Below are positions 1-12,500 of a stretch of DNA of 64,000 nt, in pieces. Within the stretch, counting starts at the first letter, position 1. The number at the start of each line of letters is the position of its first letter. The DNA lies in the NCBI RefSeq assembly GCF_027942865.1, contig NC_134521.1:19966449-20030448 (forward strand), written 5' to 3'. The stretch is from Odontesthes bonariensis (taxonomy: Eukaryota; Chordata; Actinopteri; Atheriniformes; Atherinopsidae). A model generated the notes under the pieces. It made no database searches. It worked only from the letters and a program-made list of their open reading frames with translations, and was not told where the DNA came from. The translations under genes and the position numbers were made by a program.

Positions 1-94
1 GTAGATGAACGTATTTTCTGCCAGAGATAAGGTCCAGGTTTAAAAAAACAGAACTTCCCTTTTAGGAATTGAATCCCTTTTTGGAAAGAGCTTT

Positions 95-478
95 GAAACA
101 TATTTAGTCTTGTATTCTGGGATACTGCCAATTTCTTTACATTGTCAGCATCTAGCTGTTATGCTGCAAACAAGTGGAACAAACTGCCAGTGGAGATTAA
201 ACTTTCACCAAATGTAGACATTTTTAAATCCAGGTTAAAAACATTTCTTTTCTCATGTGTCTATGCATGAAATCTGCACGATATCTTTTAATTTATCTGG
301 ACTGATGCTTGTTTTTAAATTCATTTAAATGATTTTATTTGTTTCTCTTTATATTCTTTTATGTATTTTTAATGCTTCTTCCACTCCCTGCTACAATTTC
401 TTTTATTTTATGTAAAGCACTTTGAATTGCTTGTACATGAAATGTGCTATACAAATAAATTTGATTTTGATTATTTTA
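95..478 (+). repeat. LINE 3' end (degenerate, 5'-truncated)
   Basis: The stretch encodes the end of a reverse-transcriptase-type ORF2 (a tract reading roughly as WNKLPVEIKLSPNVDIFKSR), then a stop. It finishes with the 3' tail common to fish LINEs: a 'GTAAAGCACTTTGAATTG' box followed by 'GTGCTATACAAATAAA' and a short TGATT-type repeat. No 5' part is present in the window. The exact clade (L2, Rex or RTE-like) cannot be fixed by eye. Confidence 0.6.
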
Positions 479-749
479 TTTTTTTAATGACAAAAAGGTG
501 GTAGCTTCTTAACTGTAAAGGGTGGCAAGCAGATTATTTACAGCAGGTAGATTACACGAGGATATGAGATTTGGATATCAGTTTTGTGAAAATACCTTTG
601 CACACAGGCCTCTTAATTCGGAGAGAAACTGGATGATTGGGTCGGTGTGCCTTTAATGGAGACCAAACTTAAGGGGAGAGTTTGGTTACCTCATCGTTAC
701 AGCCAAGGTGGGATGCTGTGAGGCAGCTTCATGTTTTTCAGGAGCAGAG

Positions 750-758
750 TATATAAAA
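750..758 (+). promoter_or_regulatory. TATA box, candidate promoter of the ZPLD1-like gene
   Basis: A perfect TATATAAAA lies 2.8 kb upstream of the first coding exon of the ZP-domain gene, whose start codon follows a splice acceptor at about 3530. An untranslated first exon must therefore lie upstream. A GT donor-like sequence (AGAG/GTAACC) near 998 could end such an exon. Assignment to this gene is inference. Confidence 0.35.
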
Positions 759-2020
759 CTCTTTCCCAGCCGGTTGTACAGATTAACATGACTTAACTGC
801 TTGAAACTGGACAAAGTTCGAACACAAACGTTTTACTGCCAGCAACAGTTCTAAACAGCAAAAACACATATCCTAAGGTGAATGACTGAATGGGACGGAG
901 ATATTTCCTGAAACACAAGCGTGAATGCTTTGTGTTTTTGTACACATGCTCCACTCAAGCTTTTACATCAAGGATTAGGAAGAAGTTGATCAAAGAGGTA
1001 ACCTGTGGCAAAAAGCATATGACTGCCAAAAGGGCGAAAGGGCCAGCCAAAAGAACGTCCTAATGCTAAGCTTAGTGTAAGCTCATCTCCACTCCATTGT
1101 GTGGACAGAGCTGATCAGGTCTTAGGATTCCTGGAGGGCGATCTGAGGAGGGTTTGTGGTTCAGGTGACGATTGCAGGAGGTTTTGTTCAACAGGGTGTG
1201 TCTTTATCTCCAAGCCAGATATGATGTGTAGGAGACCTAGTTTGGTAACAAAGAGGGGTAGCCCTCGGCAAACGGGGGGCGCTTAAATGGAGCAGAGGGC
1301 ATAATAAAGCTTTCTTGGGTGTTTTCATGTAAATATGGCTGAAACTATTGAGCGGGTATTAACATTTTGGTTATGTAATGACTTCAAGAGGGGGACGATA
1401 GACAGATATTTATGTTTTTTATCCAGTGTGGGTTTTGTACTTAAGCAGATCCTTGGCAATTCTTCAGTTTTTTCTTGACTGCGACCTGGTCATTTTCTGA
1501 AAAAAGAAAATCTACAACATCCAAACTTTTCCAATCATTTACGAAGGAAGAAGCCAAAGAACAGAAACTAAGACCCTGTCAAACGTACCTTCAGCTTCTT
1601 CTGAAACATTATCAACCTGGAGACGGGAGTTTTAGTCGCACTGGAACACCGGCTCTCTAACACCAGCTGAGGTCACTGCTGAAATGACAGGTTAAATTTA
1701 TTGCTACTTAACAAAACGTTGCGCCATACCGAAGAAACACCATATACATTTACCTATTGTTCATAGTCTGTCAGATGATCAGCCGGCTTGTGTTGCTTCC
1801 TCACTGTTCCCTCTCTTCTCAGTGGGCTTCCTGTGAACTCTTCATCTGGAAAGGAGGCCAATATAAATGGCTGAACGTCATGAAGTAAGAGCAGACGCAG
1901 TAAAAGATAGAATAAGCACAAGAGGAGGAGCAGCACTCTGTGGTCTGTATAAGGTAAGAAAAGCTTTGAAAAAAATTGGATTTTGCAGTATTGTATACAT
2001 TTAATCTGCCAATTCAAATG

Positions 2021-2209
2021 ATCTTATCTTATCTTATCTTATCTTATCTTATTTTATCTTATCTTATCTTATCTTATCTTATTTTATCTTATCTTATCTT
2101 ATCTTATCTTATCTTATCTTATTTTATCTTATTTTATCTTATCTAATCTTATCTTATTTTATCTTATCTTATCTTATTTTATCTTATCTTATCTTATCTT
2201 ATCTTATCT

Positions 2210-2238
<29 letters not shown>
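2021..2238 (+). repeat. Pentanucleotide microsatellite (ATCTT)n
   Basis: About 43 tandem copies of ATCTT run over 218 bp, with scattered ATTTT variants and one ATCTA. It lies between the candidate promoter and the first coding exon of the ZP-domain gene. Confidence 0.95.
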
Positions 2239-2240
<2 letters not shown>

Positions 2241-3540
2241 TATTTAATGAGTCTTACAATCATTGTGTCCCAGCACTTTAAGCCACAAATGAAACAAATA
2301 AAAAGTACATTGAATTCCACTGACGCTCCAGCTTCCTCTTCTTAAGATTCAGAGCAGCTATATTTGGAATCAGACGCCTCAAGCGTCTCTGACAGTAATT
2401 TCATCTCATGGGCAAGATAAATTTGAGTTTAACTGCGGCTGCTTTAAAAATGTTTAGCTTCCAGTGAATTATCTTCATTTTGAGAACTTGAAGGATTTTC
2501 AGTTGTATTATCATCGTTTTAAAAGTTTCAAAAGGTCTCTTCAGACACATTTCATTGGTTGGACTACAATGATACAATGAAAATGTATTTCTGCACTGGT
2601 AGACAGATCATTTACTATTGTAGTTCTGAATGATTTAGGGCACTTTTCACATCAGTCTGCTTCGAAAAACAAATAGTGTGGCCTCCACTGCCGGATATCT
2701 TTTTTAACAGCCAGTGGCTCTTGTTACTTTTCAGGATAAGACTGAAAGTTTATTAAAGTTTCTAGTTTATTTCAACACCTGCTTTAGGACTAAATGAGTT
2801 TGAATCATTCAGTGTTTCACATAGAAAATAGTTTGTCAGGCTCATGATTAAGATAACTAAACTAGATCAAATTAATTCCAGATAAACTGCTGACAACTCA
2901 TTGGATCTAAGTGCTTATACATTGATGAAATTGTATCACCAATCCAATCGTGTCAGATGGGACATGATATCAGTGATATGAGACCTTTTACAGAGGGAGC
3001 CCTTTTTTCTAAAGTCCTTGTGAAATCACATTTGATGTTGAGGAGTTTTTAAATGATCTATCTTACAATAAAGGCTCTATGTGCATTCATATCTACCCTG
3101 AAGGGGGCAAAAGGGGAATTTGTAGGTTTTCTTCATTTAATTTCAGTTTGTTCTCTTCTGTAAAAGCCCTCGCAGGTGACGTGTCCTGCACTCGGGGGCG
3201 TACACTAATTTTGCATCTAACAAGATGTCTTTTTCAAGTTCAAATTTGAGCAGAGCTGATGTGAAAGGGTCAGTAGCACCTAAACTAAATACAGGAGCTG
3301 ACTAATCAGAGCATAGTGGGCTCTATTTGAACAGGAATTACTGGAATATTTAGAAGCAAAGGGGGACTTTTCAGTGTCGTTAATACTCAAGTAGTAGGAT
3401 TGTGGATGAAGGGCATTTTTTTTTAAAGCTCTACACGAGTGTCTGTCATTGCATTTTCTGGTTCTTATCAGGACCTAGTAATGAGGAAATCAAGTGCTTT
3501 TCTAATTCCTGTTTTTTTTTTCTCCAGCAGTTGGAGAACA

Positions 3541-6500
3541 ATGTGGCTGGCCCTTCTTACATGTCAGCTTGCCACACTCCTTACCGTCCAAGCTCAAAAT
3601 GCCTGCTTCGGACACTCCACATTCAGGAGCCCAGGTCAGTGCAACCTAACCTAGGGCACCTAATAACTATTTGTTCTGTGACGATATAACGGTTTAATGG
3701 CATTAACAGAAAACCCAATCATTCTCCGTACGTGTGTGTTATAATCTGAACTGCTCTGCTCTGTATTTTGGCAGCTAGGCTGGTCTTGCATGCATGTGAG
3801 TGTCCTTAAATCTAAATAAACATAAAAAAAAGCATCTAATGCTGCCATTTACCCAATAAAAAAGTAGATAATTGTGCTCTAACGTCAGTGTCAGACGATA
3901 TTCAGCTTGTTGACGGCAATCAGTCCGTCTGCATATAAGATGCCAACATCAACTGATGGTAGAGGCTGATGTTTATCTGGTGTGTCCTGGTTGTGCTGCA
4001 TTGGCTTTGACCTGAAAATGACAACATAAAATGATAACATTATGCACATTTGATTTTGTTGGGCACAAAAAGAATAATAATAATACAGTAATATAAAAAT
4101 TGATGGGCCATGTAAGTGTGAAAAATTAACTGAGTTGGTAATAGCTTAACAGGCTAAGAATACTTTCAAAACAGTTTCTTATTATTCCATTTTTTTATGC
4201 ATCTGAATAAATTTGGACCCATTAAAGAATAATGAGATGAAGGGTTGAAATACATGTTCGGTTATGTTTTTGTTGAACACACTGTTATGTTTTTTCTGTA
4301 AATGCCCATAATTTCACAATCTAAGCATCCAAAATTATAAAACAGTATTTTTCTGACAAACAGGCCTACCGATTCTTTTTCACCAACACCATGACTATAG
4401 TTGTCATTAAATTAAGCCCTTTGTACACTGATTAGTGAACCTGCAAACACCGACTAACATCTCGCTCTTCGATGCAAATAGGAAAGTGTTTTATCTGTAT
4501 TCAGTCACATGTGAAATGATTCTGCAGTAGTTGCAGTTACAACACCCAGATGTGGGTGCTGCCCTTCGGGCTACAAGGGCGAGCACAGCTGATTTTTTCT
4601 TTAGAAAAACACATTTACTAACTGCAACCGCTCATATGGAGGGTCTGAAACTCACAGCAACAACTCAAGGACAAAATCAAGAACCAAAACTGATCGATTT
4701 TACCGCTCACACTTAATCCCCTGTGGGCTAACGTCTGCAGTTTAGTCAATAATACTGAGCTAGCGAAATGTTCTGAGAAATCTGTGATTATCACACTGGT
4801 CCACCACACCTTGCAGGACACATTGTCACATCACCATTTATGTGGTTGTAGCTTCCAGGTTTGCCACCTGGGAGGAGGTAGTAGCTCGTAGCCCTCAGAA
4901 AACTGAGTGTAAATGCACTACTGGAAAAGGAAAAGAATTTATGGATTTATGGCTAATTTTAGCACGTATACCTGTGTTGAAAAAGCTTCTTAAACGTGCT
5001 AGTTTTGGCTTTTAGACTAATCTACCTCCACAACACTGACTTCATAAAGTGATTAAAAAAATACACTGTAACGAATTGCTGTATATTTACGGTGGATTTA
5101 CAACAGTATCCTACTGTATTTTATAATAATTGTAAAATACTGCTGAATATTCATCCCTCAAATGTAAATTAACAGTTAAATCAGTCATTTAACAATACCA
5201 GTAGATAACTTTAATTTAACAGCATAAAACAGTATTTGTAGTTCTCCTACTGCCATATACTGTAATCCAAAATACGTTATTATACTGTTAAATAAATTAC
5301 GGTAGTTGCGCTGTAAAATGACTAAAACAGTTATCCTACTGTCATGTACTGTAATTCAAAAAACAGTATTATACTGCTTGATAAATAACAGTAGTTACCC
5401 TGTAAAATAACCACAGCACCTACCGTTATTTTACTGTCATACACTGCAATCCAAAAAACGGTAATATACTGTTAAAATAAATAACAATAGCTGCACTGTA
5501 AAATAAGCACTGTTATTTTACGGGGAAATACTTTACGGTGTAGTTATTGTTACTGCATTACGTTCAGTAGCATTAATGATGACAATAAATCAGAAATCTG
5601 CGCTTTAGACGTTTTTGTGACTATTTTTAATTTGTTACTCTAAATACTAGTCTTATATATTTAAATCAATGAGGATTTCTAAAAGACAATAAACAAAAAG
5701 AGATGTTAAATGTACTGCTCCTTGTAAAAAAGTTGTGATTAAACAAAATCTATTGTAATTCAACTGGGATGTGATGTACTGTAATTCAAAGTGCAGTATT
5801 ATACTGTGAAATTATGATCCCATTATCTTGATTCCTGTAACTTTTTCTTCCCTGACTTCACATCTTCAGTATTGATCTGTTGGAGCTTGTTCTCCCTATC
5901 TTTCTGGTCGCCTCGTTACCCTTCCTCGGCTTCACCTTCAGCTCCTTGTTTCCCCAGCTGACTGTGGAAAGCCAAAAGGGTCATAATTCACATATTTCGT
6001 CCAACGTACTAAATGTCATCCAGGATCTATTTTGTGCAAACTGGTGTCTATTAAACGCTGTTACAAGTGCCACCAGACATTTTATAAGCACCTTCAGGAA
6101 ACGAATAAATGCCACTTTTGAAAAATGTTTAGAAATGTGTAACGCTGGCAGACACTGCCTCGGGCTATGAATTTGGGTGTTTGTCACCCAATGAGGAAAT
6201 AGTGAGGGAATACCTTAAGGCGGTTGTGAACCAGCCGTGGGAAGAGAGACGATGCCGCACTGTAAGTGTTACGTAGGTGATACTTGTGGGGAAAACCAAC
6301 ATTAGCAGAGGAGGTAGCCTCACAATTTGCACCTCTAATCTTGTGATTAAAACATGTTGGTTAAGCTGGTAAAAAAAAAAAAACTGACATTGACCCAAAT
6401 GACCCAACTGACCCACAGAATGGGCGGGTGGATCAATGACAAACATGTGACCTCAACGACTCTCAAAGTGTGAAAACATCTTAGAAGCCTGAAACTCACC

Positions 6501-9500
6501 CAAGAATCAGTAGGAACTGACGATGTAACTGACGATGTTAGTCTTACATTTTAAAAATGATCTTAATCATATGTATAATTGAACAAAAACACTTGACACA
6601 CTGGGTTTTCTCCAGGCTGCAATCAAACGGTAAACCTAAAACTAGTTTCTTATTGGTAAGATGTGTGATTTCCTCACTGGATGAAAAACATTTGAATTCA
6701 TTGACTGAGGCTGGAGATCATTATCAGATGCCGCCTGGCATTTAATAAATGCCTGGTGGAGTTACAAATTTCTGTGTTGTTTGTGTGATGCCTTGTTTCC
6801 CTTGTTTACAGCGTTTAATAAATGACTGGGGGCGTTTGAATAGTGTGGGAAAGGAGATGAACTGTGGTCCATTTGGCTAAACTCCTATTCTTTCTGGTCA
6901 CTGCTGACCCAGGCCTTTTCACTGGGGAAGCACCTTATTGTCCTGCTCGGGATGAAGTTGATGCACTTTCTCATGGCATTGATGTCATCTCCAAGTGGCT
7001 CATAACTACAAGGGCTCACCACAGATCATGAAATAGCTACTTTGGTTCACATCGCATGCAATTTATGGTGATAAATTCCAGGAAGATTGCTACAATACAC
7101 TAGCCTGGCTGACGCGTCCACAATCTCAATGAGATGGTGGTCTGGGAACTAGGTGTGCATTTTCTCGTATTTGAGGCGTGGTTTACGAATGCCTAGAGCC
7201 GTTTATTGGGAGCTACGAATGTCTATCAAATGGCATCTGGTTCTTCCCATGCTGCTTTGCGCAAGATTCATAGCCAATTGTATCACTTAAACCAGATGAC
7301 GTATGTAGAGCGACAGAAATTCGACGAGGAAGAAGAAGAAAAAAAAGTAAAATAAAAGTAAACTTGCGCTCTAAGCTACTTAAAACACTTTCTAAGGCTG
7401 CATCGAGAGGTAACGTTGTGTCCGCTGCCATGTTGGATTAACATTCTACAAGCTTCGGTGTAGCGCATAGACGTCGTCATCGTCTTGCTCTCATTTCGGC
7501 CACTTGTATTCGCGATCTCGTTCTTTCGGTCACTACCCACAGCTCGTGACCATAGGTGAGGGTAGGAACATAGATTGACCGGTAAATCGAGAGCTTCGCC
7601 TTCTGGCTCAGCTCCTTCTTCACCACGACGGGCCGGTGCAGAGCCCGCATCACTGCGGACGCCGCACCGATCCGCCTGTTTATCTCCTGCTCCATTCGTC
7701 CCTCACTCGTGAACAAGACCCCGAGATACTTGAACTCCTCCACTTGGGGAAGGATCTCATTCCCGACCCGGAGAGAGCATTCCACCCTTTTCCGGCTGAA
7801 GACCATGGTCTCAGATTTTTTCAAGTCAAAACACTGAAATGTGGGGAGAATTTCCAAGTCTGGGGATGTTTTGTCTAATTTGTTGACAACAAACTGAATT
7901 CATCTGGAGCAAGGAGCAAAAAAACCCACTAGATTCTTTAGAGGCAGTAGAAAATTATTACATTATCGTGGGAGGAAACCATGGATATATATAATCTCAT
8001 TATCTTTGGACTTGGGTTGTTGTTGTTTTGTTGACTTCCTGATAAGATTTTCAACAATAAAATACAGCCCATGGTTGCGGTTTGACATCCTATGCTCATG
8101 TTTACTGAACGATAGAAGGGTTCTTTTCCACCTGTGCGCAGTATTTAATGCAGCCGTAGAGGTCCCTTATTTTAAAATGTCACTAAAAGTCAACATCACA
8201 ATTTCTACAGATGATCTGTGGTGCATCTGTTGCAAGGGGACAGTCTCAAAGATCAAGGTTTATTCAGTCCCTTTTTACATGAGATCATCACAGAGCCGCA
8301 AAGGATCATTGAAGGACAAAATGAGTTATTTAAACTCTAAAACAACCAATTGATCAGTGAAAGCATCACTCTCAGCCTCACAAATGTATAGTTATATCAT
8401 TAAGCTTTAAGTCATTTAAGCACAGTTTGAGATGTTACACCAAAACAGACGCTGTTACTTAGATTTAGTATTTCTATGTTCATTGGACCCTAACAGCTAA
8501 TTCAGTACTCTATCAGTGAGTAAAGATATTATAAAGATATTCAACATTTTCCACCTGTGCGTTATTCTGTTTAGTTTTTCTTTCCTGAAAAACGAAGAAT
8601 CCGTTAATTCTTCAGTCTTGGGTTGGGTTTTGGTCTCAGTCCCAGAGGCTGATTCTGATCTCCTGTTCTTTCTGCTCAGCCAACTCAGACATCGAGGTCT
8701 TTTGTGGATCTCAGGCGGTGGACCTCCAGATCCTCCTGTGTCCCGTCTATTTCAACGGATACAACGAGTCTCTGCTGGCCCTCAACTCGGAGCACTCCAA
8801 AGACCAGTGTAAAGGCACCGCTGACTGGATGGCAGACCCGCCTGTTGTCAAATTCAACATCCCCATCACAGACGAGGCGATCGGCGCCTGCTCCAGCTCA
8901 CTGACCGTACGTTGTCCGAGCCTGAGAACACCCAGCAAGGTGCGACTCCCAACAACTTCTCACTAAACTCTTGTTTTTGTTTTTTTAGGTTACTAAGGAG
9001 ACAGGAAGTGGAATTTTTGCAGATTTCTCCAGTGTCGAGCACATCAACATCTCAGGCATGATCTGCTCTGAGGATTCAGCCACAGGAGCCATCACCTACA
9101 ATCAAGAGGTGATGTACAGGTTCTCCTGCCGCTACCCTCTGCAGTACCTGGTCAACAACACTCAGATAACTGTGTAAGTGTGTGATAACCAGTGTTTTGA
9201 GTGGTCAGATTTATAGTTTTACTGCTAAAGATGAATTAGGATTGGATGGATTGATCAATGAATTAGGATATTTTTTGTCCATGTGTACTGTTTTGTTCTT
9301 GTTCTTTTCTTTCTTTTCTTCTTTCCTTCTTCCTTTGCTGTTTTCTTTCGTTCTTTTTTCTTTCTTTCAATAACATTTTTTTCAAAGAAGCTGAATTGAT
9401 CAAACGTGTACTTGGGCACCAGTTCTTATAAATACTGTTTTGAATTAGAATACCAAATCACCCTGAATTAATAAATAAATAAATAAATAAATGAACATTT

Positions 9501-12500
9501 GATTCGACGGTTTTCAGTGATAATAAACTTTAAATAAGGGAAGCTTTCATGCTGTCACAAAAGAGGACATCTAAATCTGATGCTGATAAGAAATATATCA
9601 TCTGATATTTAATACAAAAAAAAAGAATTAAAACATTATTACCTAAAAATGAAAACAGGCTGTCTTGTTAATTTATTCATTCACGGTATATTTGTAATAC
9701 AACCAATTTAATATGACTGAGCCCAAGTTTTTCTGTTTGATCATTTAAAAAATGAGCTAAACAGAGCTTTACAAAGTTAAAAATGGATTTGAACCAATGG
9801 TCCCTCTGCATGAAATGGAAGAATAAAGGATTAAGTTGACATTATTTACACTAATTCTAAGAAAAGGTTCAACTTCTCATTTGTTTGCTTTTGCTTCATG
9901 AGCAGCCAGTGGCTTTAGAGGTTTGTGTTACTTCTGTGTCTAATTTCAGTAAAACACGAATCTCACCTGGGGCTGTTGTTCCCTTGTGTATCAAATGAAT
10001 GATGACCTGGTTGTGTCCAACTTGGGTTTCCCCCCCCCCCCCCTCCGCAATTAGCTGACAGAATCTTTCTTCCCAACAGGGCTGGGTCCAACCTGGCAGT
10101 CAGAGACAATAACGGGAGTTTCATCAGCGCACTGAGCATGAGACTCTACTCGGTAAGAAGAGGCTGGCGTCAACATAAAACAGTTTTACATTTACTGTCA
10201 GACCAAAAAAAAAAAAGTGTTCGAGTGGGAATGGGGACACACTGACTTTGTTTAGTAACAGTCAAGAGCACATTGGATCCTAAATAACAACTCTCACCTT
10301 TGCAATTCCCCACCGAACCCTCTCAAGATCGTTTCATCAAAGTGGTCACTCAGACACGAATGTGGCACAATGAAGACTGTATCAGGGTTCAAAGAAAACC
10401 ACCTGTGAATCCCTCAAGCACGAAAAGCTCCTAACTCAAGGGATGAACCAGTGCTGTGTCTACACATAACAGAGAACTTAGCAAAGAATCAATTTTAAAT
10501 AGTATCTTTAGGCACTTTGTTACCAGCAGCCTATCACAAAGACACATAATTTGTTCCCATTTCTTTAGTTGCATCTATGAAAAATGCCAAAAAAAACACA
10601 GTCAGAAAGAGAGAAAATAGTATTTTTGCAGCAACAAGGTTATTCCCAAAGAGCTGCAGACTTGGCATATCTCAGTGTGGTGTGCAGTGTGTCCTTAAAA
10701 CATTTGAAGAAACTGGACAAGTGAAGGACAAAAGAACAAGAGGCCCAAGCCTCATCAGAAATGGTCTCCATGGAAGGGTGGCTGTCAAGAAGCCGTTTTT
10801 AAGGAAGGGAAACAGGGAGAAAAGGCTGTATGCCAAATGACACGTTACATTTTAGGCTGTGATCTCAGACTTCTCTGTTTCTGAAAGACAATATTGGGCC
10901 TCCTTTTTAAAAACTTTAACAAAAAAGATATTCTGACCTGTCAAAGTGGAATATTAACTGTAAATGTCAAAGTGTCTAATTTCAGTTCAGCTTCTTCCAG
11001 GTCAGGGTCCAGTGAAAATGTACAGAAAGTGTTTTTGGTTTTTTTTACATTGTTCTTTTAACTTTGAACAACTCGAGTTACCAAAGTCACACCCAGAACA
11101 GAGCTCAGGAAATTTGCTTTGTTTGTTTTTTTCTTTTTCCACTTCACCATTTCATTGTCAAAATGCTCAAAGACCACGTGTATGTGAGGCTTGAAGAGTT
11201 TGTCTCACCACATTAGACAGAAAATCTAAATGGGCTCTCACAACTTGTGTGTAGTCAGAATTCATCTCCCTGGGCTGGGTTTGGTTTGGGCTAATATGCA
11301 TGTTATGGTATGAAGTTGTTCTGGATGTTTTCTATTAGCTTGAGCATATTTGAGTATTTTTGAGTAAACAGAAATATAGACAAACTTGAACTCAGCCTTA
11401 GTGTTTGGTTGTTTATAACCTGCTGGAATCTGTACCTGAACTCCTGCACACTGGTGAATTGGACATCTGACGGGGGTCTGGTTTGTAGTCCATACTTATT
11501 GTATCTTCACTGTAGCCAAGACATCATGTCATACTGTATATCTTTACATAAGAGTAATAACTGTATCATGTGATTTGATTAAGATTACGAAGCTTTTTAT
11601 GGGTCCAAACATGTTAAAACTTTGTTTCCAAAGTTGAGATATTACACATCGATTACATATAGATATCACAGATGTTACACATAGAACATGATTTGATATT
11701 AAATTGTTTTATATCGATGTTTATATCATGTTAGAATTAATTTATTATTGTAGCTGTTTACTGATCAGTTTCACTATACGTCAATATGAATTTGTTCCAA
11801 ATTTTTGGGTTCTTACTCTAAACCTGAACCAAAACCTTTATAAAAGTTGCTCTATTTGGTATTCAAAGTCAGTACTTTCATCTAAAGTTGGTTAGAAGGC
11901 AGAAAATTCAAGTTTTTTTTATATGTCAAGCTATCACCTCAATTTCCTATCTCTATTATTAACCTTTTGTTTAATTTTAAACAGGCTATTGGTGAACAAG
12001 ACATTGTGTATAATTGTTTTTCTCTTGGTGTGGTACTAACTCATTCTACTTCTCTCGTGGGCTTTAAGGACAATGGCTACTCCGCCCCGCTGCAGATCCC
12101 TCCATATGGCCTGGAGCTAAAGACCAGGATCTTTGTCAAAGTAAAAGCATCCAACCTCACCAGCAGGTACTTCACATTTTACACAAGTCTTGGTTGTTTC
12201 AGAGGCCTTGTTTACTTAAAGATAAATAAAAAATATTAAAAAACATGCTAATATTTTTTGACCATGGACCATATTTTCCTACATATATAATCACAGGAGA
12301 AAAGAGAAGTAGCTTTTGTGGTCTTACCTAATAACAAAACCTATGCTTGCAGGTTCAATGTGCTCCTTGACCGATGTTGGGCCACAACTTCTCTCTTTGC
12401 CACCAGTACCTCCTCTTTTGATCTTTTTGTTGGGTAAGATACTGTTAATCATAGAATCAAAAACAACAACCAAAAAAACAAATCAACTTACCATGTGTGC

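Larger units (their letters stand above)
484..3530. other. Non-coding 5' region of the ZPLD1-like gene
   Basis: Apart from the TATA box and the microsatellite, no exon is recognisable here. The short open frames have no splice context or protein family signature. A pyrimidine tract followed by CAGCAG at about 3511-3530 is the acceptor for the first coding exon, so this stretch should hold the untranslated first exon and first intron. Confidence 0.5.

Noticed and set aside
2021-2238. CRISPR-like regular repetition
   Set aside because: It is a pure pentanucleotide microsatellite with no spacers, in a vertebrate genome.
5880-6170. 96-codon open frame starting with a hydrophobic, signal-peptide-like segment
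   Set aside because: It lies in the 5-kb intron of the ZP gene, has no promoter or donor, and has no recognisable domain.
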